Under the pieces are notes generated by a model. That model had not been told where the DNA came from. It was given only the letters and a program-made list of their open reading frames with translations, and did not search any database. From contig JABMOQ010000007.1 of the NCBI GenBank assembly GCA_013204045.1, positions 1 through 58,816 on the forward strand: DNA of 58,816 nucleotides, read 5' to 3'. The DNA comes from Rhodospirillaceae bacterium (GTDB lineage: Bacteria; Pseudomonadota; Alphaproteobacteria; Rhodospirillales; JABHCV01). The position numbers and the translations under genes were made by a program. Numbering within the stretch: the stretch's first letter is position 1; each line of letters starts with the position of its first letter. This document shows, in pieces, positions 1-9,271 of this stretch.

Positions 1-1
1 C

Positions 2-1585
2 GCCGTCGAACAGTACGTCGGCGACTGGGCGATTATTAAAGATCTGAAATTTTCCAAGCCTGAAAAAGAAACCGGCAAAAAAGTCGCCGTCATCGGCGGT
101 GGCCCGGCGGGTCTGGCGGCCGCCTACTTCCTGCGCCGTCTCGGCCACGCCTGCACCATTTTCGAAGAATACAAGGAACTGGGCGGGATGATGGTTTTCG
201 GCATCCCCGGTTACCGCACACCCCGCGACGTATTGGAAAGCGAAGTCAAACGCATCATCGATATGGGCGTCGAGGTCAAACTCAACACCCGCGTCGGTAC
301 CGATATCTCCGTCGAGCAATTGGAAAAAGATTTCGACGCTGTGTTCTGGGGTATCGGGGCGCAGTCAGGCAAGGCGTTGCCGCTTGACGGCGCCGAAGCG
401 CCCAACGTCGTTTCCGGCGTTTCGTTCCTGCGCGCCTTTAACGAAGGCACCCTGCAACACCTGACAGGCCGCATTCTTGTCGTCGGCGCCGGCGATACGG
501 CCATGGACGTTGCCGCCGTTGCGCGCCGTATCGGTCATATCAAACATTCCCACGAAAACGATCATCCGGAAATGGTCATTCTCGGCCACACTATTCACGA
601 CGTCACTTCCGCCGCGCGGCGGCAGGGATCGGATGTCTGGGTCGTTTACCGGCGGCCGATTTCCAACGCACCGGCAACCAAGCACGAACTTGATTCCGTT
701 ATTGCCGAAGGCGCTGAAATTCATGACAGCCTGGCGCCGGTGGAAATTATTCTCGGAGAAGACGGCCGGGCCAAGGCCCTGCGCGTCGTTCCCGTTGACT
801 GGAAGGACGGTAAAATGACCGTCCGCGAAGGCGAAGAATACGATATCGAATGCGGCCTTATCGTCGGCGCTACTGGTCAGGCCGGTGATTTCACCGGGTT
901 CGAGGATTTTGCCAATGAATGGGGCCTGATGGATGCCGATATCGCCTATCGCTCACCGGTTAAAGAAGGCCACTTTGTCGGCGGCGACGTTATCAAACCG
1001 CACCTGTTGACCACGGCCATCGGTCATGCGCGTATCGCCGTTGAAAGCATCGACAGACAATTCAAGGGCGAGGACCTGGATAAGCGGCCAAAAGTCGAAG
1101 GCCATATGTTCAGCTTGCTGGAAGAATTGCGCATTCACGATCACGAAGTCGTCCCGAACGAAGAAGCCGAAGTCCGCGGCACCGATACTGCCGGCTTCGC
1201 CGTTCATAATTACGAGGACCGCTCGACGCGCGAGATTATCCTGCACGAAAACCTGTACCTGGGCCATTTTCCCTATGTCGCCATGCATCGGCGCCCGGAA
1301 GTCAACATCACGGCCAAAGACGTTCTCAACAATTTCAATGAACGGTTCACCGGACTTGAGGAACAAGACGCCATCGACGAGGCCGAACGCTGCATGAGCT
1401 GCGGCATGTGTTTCGAATGCGACAACTGCGTTGTTTTTTGCCCCCAAGATGCAGTGTTTAAGGTAAAAAAGGACAAGGTCGCCGTCGGCCGTTACGTCGA
1501 TACGGATTATGGCAAATGTATCGGTTGTCACATTTGCATGGACGTCTGCCCGTCCGGCTATATCCAGATGGGCCTGGGAGAGTAA
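2..1585 (+). CDS. dsrL: DsrL-like iron-sulfur flavoprotein, copy 1 (5' end beyond window)
   Basis: NAD(P)H oxidoreductase of the glutamate-synthase small-subunit type carrying a ferredoxin tail, as in DsrL. In sulfur oxidisers DsrL is thought to pass electrons from DsrAB to NAD(P)+ in the cytoplasm. The frame is open to the left edge; comparison with the next gene suggests about 120 N-terminal residues are missing, including the first Cys cluster. Visible are an FAD Rossmann motif (VIGGGPAGLAA, about bp 83-121), a second dinucleotide-binding motif (VVGAGDTAMD, about bp 479-508), and a C-terminal two-cluster module with CMSCGMC and CIGCHICMDVC. It ends 33 bp before its paralogue. Assignment to DsrL rather than another GltD-like protein rests on the dsrJOP-N genes that follow. 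Confidence 0.88.
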   Translation, partial: AVEQYVGDWAIIKDLKFSKPEKETGKKVAVIGGGPAGLAAAYFLRRLGHACTIFEEYKELGGMMVFGIPGYRTPRDVLESEVKRIIDMGVEVKLNTRVGTDISVEQLEKDFDAVFWGIGAQSGKALPLDGAEAPNVVSGVSFLRAFNEGTLQHLTGRILVVGAGDTAMDVAAVARRIGHIKHSHENDHPEMVILGHTIHDVTSAARRQGSDVWVVYRRPISNAPATKHELDSVIAEGAEIHDSLAPVEIILGEDGRAKALRVVPVDWKDGKMTVREGEEYDIECGLIVGATGQAGDFTGFEDFANEWGLMDADIAYRSPVKEGHFVGGDVIKPHLLTTAIGHARIAVESIDRQFKGEDLDKRPKVEGHMFSLLEELRIHDHEVVPNEEAEVRGTDTAGFAVHNYEDRSTREIILHENLYLGHFPYVAMHRRPEVNITAKDVLNNFNERFTGLEEQDAIDEAERCMSCGMCFECDNCVVFCPQDAVFKVKKDKVAVGRYVDTDYGKCIGCHICMDVCPSGYIQMGLGE

Positions 1586-1618
1586 TTTTCGCGTCATAAA
1601 CAATTGGGGGATTGCAAC

Positions 1619-3553
1619 GTGACAGAGGGATCAAAAGTGCGGACATTCAGGCGCTATAAAGACGGCGACACCGAGCACGTGCCGTGGGACCGGGAGTTCC
1701 TTACCTCCGGTGAATCCTACAAATGCCCCACCTATGTTCACCGGGCCCCGCCGTGCCAGGGCAGTTGTCCGTCCGGCCACGATATCCGCGGCTGGCTTTC
1801 CATTGCCCGCGGCATGGACAAGCCCGGCGGCGATACCCCGTGGCAGGAATACGCCTTTCGGCGGATGGTCGAATCAAACCCCTTCCCCGCCGTCATGGGC
1901 CGCGTCTGTCCAGCGCCGTGCCAGGACGGTTGCAACCGCAATGAAGTCGAAGAACATGTGGGCATCAACGGCGTCGAACAGTATGTCGGTGACTGGGCCT
2001 TGGAAAACGGCCTCACCTTCCCGAAGCCGGAAAATGAAACCGGCAAGAAGGTGGCCATCGTCGGCGGTGGCCCGGCCGGGCTTGCGGCAGCCTATTTCCT
2101 GCGCCAAAAAGGCCATGGCTGCACCATCTTCGAGTCCTACAAGGAACTGGGCGGGATGATGGAATTCGGCATCCCCGGATACCGCACCCCTAAAGATGTT
2201 CTGCAAGGCGAGATCAAACGCATCGTCGATATGGGCGTAGATGTGCGTCTTGGAACCCGCGTCGGCACCGATGTAACTGTGGCCACCCTGGAAAGCGATT
2301 ATGACGCCGTATTCTGGGCCATCGGAGCGACATCGGGCAAGGCCCTACCGATCCCCGGCGCCGACGCCCCCAATTGTGTCGACGGCATTTCATTTTTGAT
2401 GGCCTTTAACGAAGGCCGCCTGCAACACCTGTCGGGCCGTGTACTGGTCATCGGCGCTGGCGACACCGCCATGGATGTTGCCGCCGTGGCCCGGCGCATC
2501 GGACATATTGATCATGTATCTGAAAAAGATCACCCGGAAGCCGTTATCCTCGGCCATACGGTTCATGATGTGGCCACCGTCGCCGCCCGTCAGGGTGCCG
2601 ACGTCTGGGTCGTTTACCGCCGCCCCATATCGAAAGCCCCGGCCAGCCAGCACGAGTTGCAGTCGGTAATCAAGGAAGGCGTCGAAATTCACGAAAGCCT
2701 GGCTCCGCTGGAAGTGATCATCGGTGACGATGGCCGGGCGACGGCGCTGCGCGTGCAACCGGTCGATTGGGTCGATGGCAAGATGAGCCCCCGGGAAGGT
2801 GCCGAATATGATATCGAATGTTCGCTGATCGTCGGCGCCACGGGACAGGCCGGTGATTTCACGGGCTTTGAAGACCTGAATAACGGCTGGGGCCAGATGG
2901 ATGCGGACAAGCTTTACCAGATGCCAGGCAAACCCGGCCATTTCGTCGGTGGTGATGCCATCAAGCCGCACCTGCTGACCACGGCAATCGGCCAGGCATC
3001 CATCGCCGTTGACGGTATCGACCATTACCTGAGCGGCCTTGAACTGGCGGCGCGACCGAAGATCGATGCCCACCACTTCAATTTGCTTGATGAGTTGCGT
3101 GTCCATGACCAGGCACCGGTCCCCTACGACCACGAGCCGGTGCTTGGAACCGACAGCAGCAATTTTGCCGTTCATAATTACGAAGACCGTTCCTTCGCCG
3201 AACTTGCCACCCATGAAATGCTCTACATGGGACATTTTGAAACCGAAGCCATGAACCGCCGCGTAGAAGTCGATATTACGGCGGATGTTGTGCTTGGCAA
3301 TTTCAAGGAACGCTTCACCGGGTTTTCGGAACGACAAGCCATCGACGAGGCCAACCGATGCATGAGCTGCGGCATGTGTTTCGAATGTGACAGTTGCGTT
3401 ATCTACTGTCCGCAGGATGCCATTTACAAAGTCAAAAAAGACAAAGTCACCGTTGGCCGCTACGTCGATACGGACTACGGAAAATGTATCGGTTGCCATA
3501 TCTGCATGGATGTCTGTCCGTCCGGTTATATCCAGATGGGACTTGGAGAATAG
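1619..3553 (+). CDS. dsrL: DsrL-like iron-sulfur flavoprotein, copy 2
   Basis: Full-length paralogue of the preceding gene (644 residues from this start). The N-terminal part carries Cys motifs typical of GltD-like proteins (CPTYVHRAPPCQGSC and VCPAPCQDGC). An FAD site (VAIVGGGPAGLAA), an NAD(P) site (VLVIGAGDTAMD) and two C-terminal [4Fe-4S] motifs follow. By eye it aligns with copy 1 without gaps over the shared length and at roughly 70% identity. The GTG at 1619 has a G-rich stretch upstream; an in-frame TTG at 1604 is the alternative start. The dsrL-dsrJ-dsrO-dsrP order supports the name. Two tandem dsrL genes are unusual: published rdsr operons generally carry one next to dsrJOP. Confidence 0.9.
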   Translation: MTEGSKVRTFRRYKDGDTEHVPWDREFLTSGESYKCPTYVHRAPPCQGSCPSGHDIRGWLSIARGMDKPGGDTPWQEYAFRRMVESNPFPAVMGRVCPAPCQDGCNRNEVEEHVGINGVEQYVGDWALENGLTFPKPENETGKKVAIVGGGPAGLAAAYFLRQKGHGCTIFESYKELGGMMEFGIPGYRTPKDVLQGEIKRIVDMGVDVRLGTRVGTDVTVATLESDYDAVFWAIGATSGKALPIPGADAPNCVDGISFLMAFNEGRLQHLSGRVLVIGAGDTAMDVAAVARRIGHIDHVSEKDHPEAVILGHTVHDVATVAARQGADVWVVYRRPISKAPASQHELQSVIKEGVEIHESLAPLEVIIGDDGRATALRVQPVDWVDGKMSPREGAEYDIECSLIVGATGQAGDFTGFEDLNNGWGQMDADKLYQMPGKPGHFVGGDAIKPHLLTTAIGQASIAVDGIDHYLSGLELAARPKIDAHHFNLLDELRVHDQAPVPYDHEPVLGTDSSNFAVHNYEDRSFAELATHEMLYMGHFETEAMNRRVEVDITADVVLGNFKERFTGFSERQAIDEANRCMSCGMCFECDSCVIYCPQDAIYKVKKDKVTVGRYVDTDYGKCIGCHICMDVCPSGYIQMGLGE

Positions 3554-3557
3554 TTTG

Positions 3558-4040
3558 GTGAGAAGATTTCTTGGAATATTGGTATTGGCGTTATTGACGT
3601 TTAGTGCCGCCCCCGGCACCCTGGTGTCGGAAAGCATGGCCGGGGAAAGCCGCGTGCCGCTGCCGTCACCGGCCAAGGCTTTCAAGGGTGAGCAGTGCGT
3701 CGAGCCTGCCGCCGTGATGCGCCGTGAACACATGGTTTACTTACAGCACCAGCGCGACGAAACCGTGCGCGACGGCATACGCGGGAAAAAATACAGCCTC
3801 AAGGAATGCGTTGCCTGCCATGCCACAGCAAGCCCAAAAATTGCCGATGGCTCTGTCCGCACGCTGCAACCCTTCTGCGCCGAGTGTCACGCATACGCCG
3901 CCGTGACCATCGACTGTTTCGCCTGTCATACGGACAAACCAGATAACAGCAAAAGCAGCGCTGTCCTGGATGATGATGCGCTGATGGCAATGATCGAAAA
4001 CCATTTAAAGTCTCCGGGCAATACGGAGTTAAAACAATGA
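3558..4040 (+). CDS. dsrJ: DsrJ, periplasmic trihaem cytochrome c of the DsrMKJOP complex
   Basis: Secreted trihaem c-type cytochrome of the membrane DsrMKJOP complex. The GTG start 4 bp after dsrL gives a 160-residue protein with an N-terminal hydrophobic signal or anchor (residues 4-20). Three CxxCH haem sites are visible: CVACH (84-88), CAECH (107-111) and CFACH (120-124). Cys47, in GEQCVEP, sits where DsrJ of Allochromatium has the Cys that gives one haem its unusual His/Cys ligation (established for the family). The length is normal. It overlaps dsrO by 4 bp. Confidence 0.93.
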   Translation: MRRFLGILVLALLTFSAAPGTLVSESMAGESRVPLPSPAKAFKGEQCVEPAAVMRREHMVYLQHQRDETVRDGIRGKKYSLKECVACHATASPKIADGSVRTLQPFCAECHAYAAVTIDCFACHTDKPDNSKSSAVLDDDALMAMIENHLKSPGNTELKQ

Positions 4041-4774
4041 CCAAAGCCTTTGATGTCAGCAAACGCCGCCTGCTGGCCGGATCGGCCGCCCTGGCCGGCA
4101 TCGCCGTAGCCCCGGGCATTACCCTGATCGCCACATCCGAGGCCCGCGGCGCCGGACCGGCAACGTCTAAAAACCGCTGGGGCCTGTTGATCGACAGCAC
4201 CAAATGCACGGCCGGGTGCGATGAATGCGTCGTCGCCTGTCGCACCGAACAGGGCTGGCAGGGTCACGACCGGCCAACCACGGACGCCCAGTGGATTCGA
4301 AAAGTTTCCTTGAAAGACAACAGCACCGGCGCTACCCATTCCCTGCCGGTCATGTGCCAGCATTGCGAAAACCCGCCGTGTGTCGATGTCTGCCCGACCG
4401 GCGCGTCCATGCAGCGTGCCGACGGCATTGTCCTGGTCGACAAACACATCTGCATCGGCTGCCGCTATTGCATGATGGCATGTCCCTACAAGGCGCGTTC
4501 CTTCGTCCATGAAGATGTTACGGATCAGAAAACCCATATGCCCCGTGGCAAGGGAACGGTTGAATCGTGCACCCTCTGCGTTCACCGCATTGATGCCGAC
4601 GGTATTCCGGCCTGCGTCGAAGCCTGCACGGAAAAAGCAGAGAACGCCATGATGTTCGGTGACCTGAATGATCCGGGCAGCGACATTGCCAAAGAACTCA
4701 GCAAGCAAGTGACGACACGGCTACGCGCCGATCTTGGCCTCGAGCCCGGCGTTCATTACCGGGGGATCGGATAA
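4037..4774 (+). CDS. dsrO: DsrO, Tat-exported ferredoxin subunit of DsrMKJOP
   Basis: Periplasmic four-cluster ferredoxin (245 residues) that passes electrons between DsrJ and DsrP. The N-terminus is a Tat signal: twin arginine in SKRRLLAGS, a hydrophobic stretch, then an Ala-rich cleavage region near residue 35. Four cysteine clusters are visible: CTAGCDECVVAC, CQHCENPPCVDVCP, CIGCRYCMMACP and CTLCVHR...CVEAC. The start overlaps the dsrJ stop (ATGA) and the stop overlaps the dsrP start by one base, so translational coupling along dsrJOP is likely. Confidence 0.93.
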   Translation: MTKAFDVSKRRLLAGSAALAGIAVAPGITLIATSEARGAGPATSKNRWGLLIDSTKCTAGCDECVVACRTEQGWQGHDRPTTDAQWIRKVSLKDNSTGATHSLPVMCQHCENPPCVDVCPTGASMQRADGIVLVDKHICIGCRYCMMACPYKARSFVHEDVTDQKTHMPRGKGTVESCTLCVHRIDADGIPACVEACTEKAENAMMFGDLNDPGSDIAKELSKQVTTRLRADLGLEPGVHYRGIG

Positions 4775-6054
4775 TGAAAAGAATCGAATTTACAGTGATC
4801 GACGGCAATTCAGGGAGTTACTACGCCCTGCTTGGCTGGCTCGGCACCTTCGCAGCCGCCGCCCTGGGCGCCACCTGGTACATGGAGCACAACGGCCACT
4901 ATGTTACCGGCATGAGCAACCAGATCGTCTGGGGCACGCCTCATGTATTCGCCGTATTCCTGATCGTGGCGGCCTCTGGGGCGCTTAACGTGGCCTCCAT
5001 TTCGTCGGTTTTCGGCCGTGTCATGTACAAGCCGCTGGCGCGGCTATCGGGCTTGCTGGCGCTGGCGTTGCTGTCCGGTGGGCTGATGGTGCTGGTGCTC
5101 GATCTGGGCCGTCCCGACCGCCTGATCGTCGCCATGACCACCTACAATTTCAAATCCATCTTCGCCTGGAACATCTATCTGTATAACGGCTTCTTCGTCG
5201 TTGTCGGCATCTACCTGTGGATGATGTTCGAACGGCGCATGAACCGCCATACCCGCGTCGCCGGCCTGATCGCCTTCATCTGGCGGCTGGCGCTGACCAC
5301 CGGTACCGGTTCTATTTTTGGTTTCCTTGTCGCCCGACAGGCCTATGACGCGGCGATCATGGCACCCATGTTCATCATCATGTCATTTTCCTTCGGACTG
5401 GCCATTTTCTTGCTGGTGCTGATGGCATCGTGCAAGTGGACCGAACGGCCCCTGGGCGATGCGCTGATCGCAAAACTTAAAAACCTGCTTGGCGTGTTTG
5501 TCGCGGCGGTGCTTTATTTTGCCACGGTGCAACACCTGACCAACCTGTATGCGCCCGAGCATCACGGTATTGAAGCCTTTATCCTGCGCGATGGCGGCAT
5601 TTACACCGGCCTGTTCTGGATCGGCCAGATCATCATCGGCGGGCTGCTGCCCCTGGCCCTGCTGTATCATCCGGCAACGGGCAAGAATCGCACCATGATC
5701 GGCCTCGCCGCGGCCATGATCATCGTCGGCGGCATGGCCCAGGTTTATGTCATCATTATTGGCGGTCAGGCTTTCCCGCTGTTGATTTTCCCCGGCTTTG
5801 AAGTGACCAGTTCTTTCTATGACGGTGTGGTCGCCAGCTATACGCCGAGCCTGCCCGAAGTTGTTCTTGGCCTTGGCGGCGTTGCTATGGCTCTGTTGAT
5901 GGTGGCGGTTGCGGTCAAGGTCCTGCCGTTCTTAGCCGTAAGCCTAGCCGACTCCGATATTGATCCCCACTACGTCGCCCCGCCCGCGCCCGAACCGGAG
6001 CAGCCGGGCGACGATAAAGCGGAAGAAGGCGACGAGGCGGCTGAAACAGCCTAG
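4774..6054 (+). CDS. dsrP: DsrP, NrfD-like integral membrane quinone-reactive subunit
   Basis: NrfD/PsrC-type membrane subunit of DsrMKJOP, expected to exchange electrons with the quinone pool. The 426-residue protein has about ten hydrophobic helices, beginning with ALLGWLGTFAAAALGATWYM, and an acidic, Pro/Glu-rich C-terminal tail (from about residue 395, APPAPEPEQPGDD). It overlaps dsrO by one base and is followed after 12 bp by the TrpD/YbiB-like gene, still on the same strand. Confidence 0.92.
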   Translation: MKRIEFTVIDGNSGSYYALLGWLGTFAAAALGATWYMEHNGHYVTGMSNQIVWGTPHVFAVFLIVAASGALNVASISSVFGRVMYKPLARLSGLLALALLSGGLMVLVLDLGRPDRLIVAMTTYNFKSIFAWNIYLYNGFFVVVGIYLWMMFERRMNRHTRVAGLIAFIWRLALTTGTGSIFGFLVARQAYDAAIMAPMFIIMSFSFGLAIFLLVLMASCKWTERPLGDALIAKLKNLLGVFVAAVLYFATVQHLTNLYAPEHHGIEAFILRDGGIYTGLFWIGQIIIGGLLPLALLYHPATGKNRTMIGLAAAMIIVGGMAQVYVIIIGGQAFPLLIFPGFEVTSSFYDGVVASYTPSLPEVVLGLGGVAMALLMVAVAVKVLPFLAVSLADSDIDPHYVAPPAPEPEQPGDDKAEEGDEAAETA

Positions 6055-6066
6055 AGTTTCGTAGCC

Positions 6067-7059
6067 ATGACCGAAGAACACCCATTCGCACAATATGTCC
6101 GCATCATCGGCAAGGGGCCGAACCTGTCGCGCCCCCTGAACGAGGCCGAAATGTACAGCGCCGCGACCATGATCATGAACGGCCAGGTCGAGCCCATGCA
6201 ACTGGGGGCGTTCCTGTGCATCCTGCGTATGCGCACCGAGGTGCCGGAAGAAGGTGCCGGTTTTGTGCGCGCCGTCCGTGATAGCCTGGATCTGCCGGAG
6301 ACCATCCCCGCCATAGACCTCGACTGGTCGTCCTATTCTGGCAAAAAAAGGCAACTGCCCTGGTATCTGATGGCCGCCCTGCTGCTGGCGGAAAATGGCG
6401 TGCGTATTTTCATGCAAGGCACCGAAGGCCATACGGCAGGCCGCATTTATGCCCGGCAGTCCTTAGAAAGCCTTGGCATCCCCATGGCGCACTCTTTTTC
6501 AGAGGCCGCTGCCCATATCGAAGCCACTAACTTCGGCTTCCTGCCGTTGGCCGTGCTGTCGCCAAAATTACAGAAAATCATCGACCTGAAAGCCACCCTC
6601 GGTGTGCGGACCCCGGTCAACACCTTCGGGCGCATGGTCAATCCGTTCGCCGCGCCTTATGAAATCCAGACCGTTTTCCACCCCAACTACCGCGATGTTC
6701 ACCGTGATACGGCGGCCCTTCTGGGCCAACCCCACATGGCCGTGTTCAAGGGCGAAGGTGGCGAGGCCGAGCGCCGCCCGCAGAAACCGGTGGTCGTGCA
6801 AAGCCTGCACGACGGGGAATTGAGCGAAGAAGAATGGCCGGCCCTGATGCCCGAAGACAGCGTCAAGGTCGATGAAGGCATGGATTTGAACCGCTTGAAA
6901 ACCGTCTGGCGCGGCGATGAAGATGATGCTTACGCCGATGCCGCCGTCAGCGGCACGGTGGCCATCGTACTCAGATTGCTGGAGCGCGCCGAAAGCCCCA
7001 TTGATGCCGGCATCCAGGCTCGTAAAATGTGGCAAGACCGAAACAGGGACAGGTTCTGA
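6067..7059 (+). CDS. Glycosyltransferase family 3 protein (TrpD2/YbiB-like) in the dsr operon
   Basis: 330-residue member of the anthranilate phosphoribosyltransferase fold. The signature KATLGVRTPVNTFGRMVNP is visible around residues 178-196, preceded by an N-terminal helical domain (LNEAEMYSAATMIMNGQVEPMQLGAFL). True TrpD makes phosphoribosyl anthranilate, but no other trp gene is present and the setting is a sulfur operon. The YbiB/TrpD2 branch, reported to bind nucleic acids rather than make tryptophan, is therefore the better guess. It lies 12 bp after dsrP and 3 bp before dsrN. Its role in sulfur oxidation is unknown. Confidence 0.75.
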   Translation: MTEEHPFAQYVRIIGKGPNLSRPLNEAEMYSAATMIMNGQVEPMQLGAFLCILRMRTEVPEEGAGFVRAVRDSLDLPETIPAIDLDWSSYSGKKRQLPWYLMAALLLAENGVRIFMQGTEGHTAGRIYARQSLESLGIPMAHSFSEAAAHIEATNFGFLPLAVLSPKLQKIIDLKATLGVRTPVNTFGRMVNPFAAPYEIQTVFHPNYRDVHRDTAALLGQPHMAVFKGEGGEAERRPQKPVVVQSLHDGELSEEEWPALMPEDSVKVDEGMDLNRLKTVWRGDEDDAYADAAVSGTVAIVLRLLERAESPIDAGIQARKMWQDRNRDRF

Positions 7060-7062
7060 ACC

Positions 7063-8490
7063 ATGCCCCATGTGCTGATCTCGGCGGCCCACAAGTCATC
7101 GGGCAAAACCACCATCTCCATCGGACTGGCCGCTGCCTTACGCAACCGGGGCATGACGGTTCAGACCTTCAAAAAAGGCCCCGACTATATCGACCCCATG
7201 TGGCTGGCCCGGGCCAGCTGGCGGCCCTGTTGCAACCTGGATTACTACACCATGAATGTGGACGAAATCCTGGCCTCGTTCTCGCGCTTTTCCCATGGCT
7301 CGGACATTTCCCTGATCGAAGGCAATAAAGGCCTGTATGACGGGCTTGACCTTGATGGCGGCAATTCCAATGCGGCGCTGGCGCTGCTGGTCGGCGCACC
7401 GGTGGTGCTGGTCATCGATTCCCGCGGCATGACCCGTGGTATCGCGCCGTTGATACTCGGCTATCAGGCATTCAATCCGAAAATCAACATTGCCGGTATT
7501 ATCCTTAACAAGGTCGGTGGCAATCGCCACGAGAGGAAACTTCGCGCCATTATCGAGCACTTCACCCATGTCCCCGTAGTCGGGGCCGTGCACCGGGATG
7601 AACGCCTGGAAATCGTCGAACGACACCTGGGCCTTATGCCCAGCAACGAGACGCCGGAAGCCGATATCAAGATCGATGCCATCGCCGAGTTGATTGGCGC
7701 GCAAGTCGATCTGGATAAATTTCTGGAAATTGCAGGGCAAGGGGCCGAACTTGCATCCCCGCCCATGGCGCGGCGAGCGCAGACCAGCGCCGACATCACC
7801 ATCGGCATCGCCAGAGGCAGCGCCTTCGGGTTTTATTATCCGGGCGATCTGGAAGCCCTGGAAGCGGCAGGCGCCCGCCTCGTCCCCATTGATCTGACCA
7901 GCGACAGCCGATTGCCCGATATTGACGGACTTTTTATCGGCGGCGGATTCCCCGAGGTTCACATGCAGGCGCTGGAAGCTAATACGGAAATGCGTGCCCA
8001 GGTGCAGTGCGCCATTCGCCGCGGATTGCCCGCCTACGCCGAATGTGGCGGCCTGATGTATCTGGCCAGAAGCCTGAGTTGGCATGGCCAGACAAGGCAA
8101 ATGGCCGGCGTCATCCCCGGTGATGTGGTCATGCATGATCGGCCGACCGGGCGCGGCTATGTCAAGCTACGGGAAACCGGCAAGGGGCCGTGGCCGTTGC
8201 TGGATGCAGGCGGTAACCCTGGCAAGATCCCGGCCCATGAATTTCATTATTCAAGCCTGGAAAATCTTGAAGGCGATCCGGTCTTCGCTTACGACGTTGT
8301 GCGCGGCCATGGTATTGACGGCAAACACGACGGGCTGGTTTACCAAAACCTTTTGGCCAACTATACCCATCTGCGCGATGTCGCCGCCAACCGCTGGACC
8401 ACCCGCTTTATCGGATTTGTCAGGGAACAAAAAGACATGAAAACTATGGGCATGGCCGATAGTAATGCGCCGCAACAGGTGGGCAACTGA
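7063..8490 (+). CDS. dsrN: DsrN, cobyrinate a,c-diamide synthase-like sirohaem amidase
   Basis: Glutamine-dependent amidotransferase of the CbiA/CobB family (475 residues), proposed to amidate sirohaem for DsrAB. The N-terminal P-loop domain starts with HVLISAAHKSSGKTTISIGL (dethiobiotin-synthetase-like) and has KKGPDYIDPMW. The C-terminal class I GATase domain has GGGFPEVH and the nucleophile Cys in AYAECGGLMYL (about residue 328). The start lies 3 bp after the YbiB-like gene, and the stop overlaps the next ATG. Cobalamin CbiA is the alternative name, but the neighbours favour DsrN. Confidence 0.88.
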   Translation: MPHVLISAAHKSSGKTTISIGLAAALRNRGMTVQTFKKGPDYIDPMWLARASWRPCCNLDYYTMNVDEILASFSRFSHGSDISLIEGNKGLYDGLDLDGGNSNAALALLVGAPVVLVIDSRGMTRGIAPLILGYQAFNPKINIAGIILNKVGGNRHERKLRAIIEHFTHVPVVGAVHRDERLEIVERHLGLMPSNETPEADIKIDAIAELIGAQVDLDKFLEIAGQGAELASPPMARRAQTSADITIGIARGSAFGFYYPGDLEALEAAGARLVPIDLTSDSRLPDIDGLFIGGGFPEVHMQALEANTEMRAQVQCAIRRGLPAYAECGGLMYLARSLSWHGQTRQMAGVIPGDVVMHDRPTGRGYVKLRETGKGPWPLLDAGGNPGKIPAHEFHYSSLENLEGDPVFAYDVVRGHGIDGKHDGLVYQNLLANYTHLRDVAANRWTTRFIGFVREQKDMKTMGMADSNAPQQVGN

Positions 8491-9269
8491 TGAAACCCTT
8501 GTCCCCTGTAATGATTGTCGGCGCCGGGCCGGGTGATCCGGACCTTTTAACGGTCAAGGCGGCGCGCGCCCTGAAAGAAGCAGACGTGGTTGTTTACGAT
8601 CGTCTGGTCTCGGATTTGATCCTTGACCTTTTACCGCCTGAAACCGAGCGCATGTTTGCCGGCAAGGCGGCCCGCGATCACCACATGTCACAGGACAAAA
8701 TCAACGAACTGCTGGTCAGCCTGACCAAAGGCGGCCGCCGGGTGGTTCGCCTGAAAGGGGGCGATCCTTTCATCTTTGGCCGGGGCAGCGAAGAGGCCCT
8801 GTATCTGGCGAAACATAATGTGCCTTTCGAGATTGTCCCCGGCATCACCGCATCGGCCGGTTGTGGGGCTTATGCGGGGATACCGCTGACCCACCGGGGC
8901 ATGGCTACGGGCGTGCGTTTTGTCACCGGCCATTGCCGTGATGGTCATCACCTGGACCTGAACTGGAAAAGCCTTGCCGATCCGGACACCACACTTGTCA
9001 TTTACATGGGCCTGATCAACGTCAAGAAAATCAGTGACGAGCTTATCAAGGCAGGACTTGCCGCAGATACCCCTGCAGGCGCCATCGAACGGGGCACCAC
9101 AGCCGATCAGCGAACCATCCTGACCACTCTTTCGGAGCTACCGGAATGCATAGAGAATGCGAACCTGAAGGCGCCGAGCCTGCTGATCATCGGGCGTGTG
9201 GTTGATCTGGCCAATGAACTCGGCTGGAATGTTCCTGCCATCAATTGTGATGCCGAGGTTAAACGCTGA
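8490..9269 (+). CDS. cobA: Uroporphyrinogen-III C-methyltransferase
   Basis: S-adenosylmethionine-dependent methyltransferase that converts uroporphyrinogen III to precorrin-2, the first committed step to sirohaem. The family signature VGAGPGDPDLLTVKAARAL is at the N-terminus, with VVRLKGGDPFIFGRGSEE near residue 83 and VPGITASAGCGAYAGIPLTHRG after it. The 259-residue length fits a stand-alone SUMT without the CysG dehydrogenase domain. It overlaps dsrN by one base and is followed by a chelatase, giving a sirohaem branch inside the dsr operon. No precorrin-2 dehydrogenase is visible here. Confidence 0.93.
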   Translation: MKPLSPVMIVGAGPGDPDLLTVKAARALKEADVVVYDRLVSDLILDLLPPETERMFAGKAARDHHMSQDKINELLVSLTKGGRRVVRLKGGDPFIFGRGSEEALYLAKHNVPFEIVPGITASAGCGAYAGIPLTHRGMATGVRFVTGHCRDGHHLDLNWKSLADPDTTLVIYMGLINVKKISDELIKAGLAADTPAGAIERGTTADQRTILTTLSELPECIENANLKAPSLLIIGRVVDLANELGWNVPAINCDAEVKR

Positions 9270-9271
9270 AC

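Noticed and set aside
2390-3733. Long antisense open frame opposite dsrL
   Set aside because: Shadow of the GC-rich codon pattern; it has no recognisable domain and covers known motifs of DsrL on the other strand. The same applies to the long plus-strand frame opposite the RND permease at 18911-20299.
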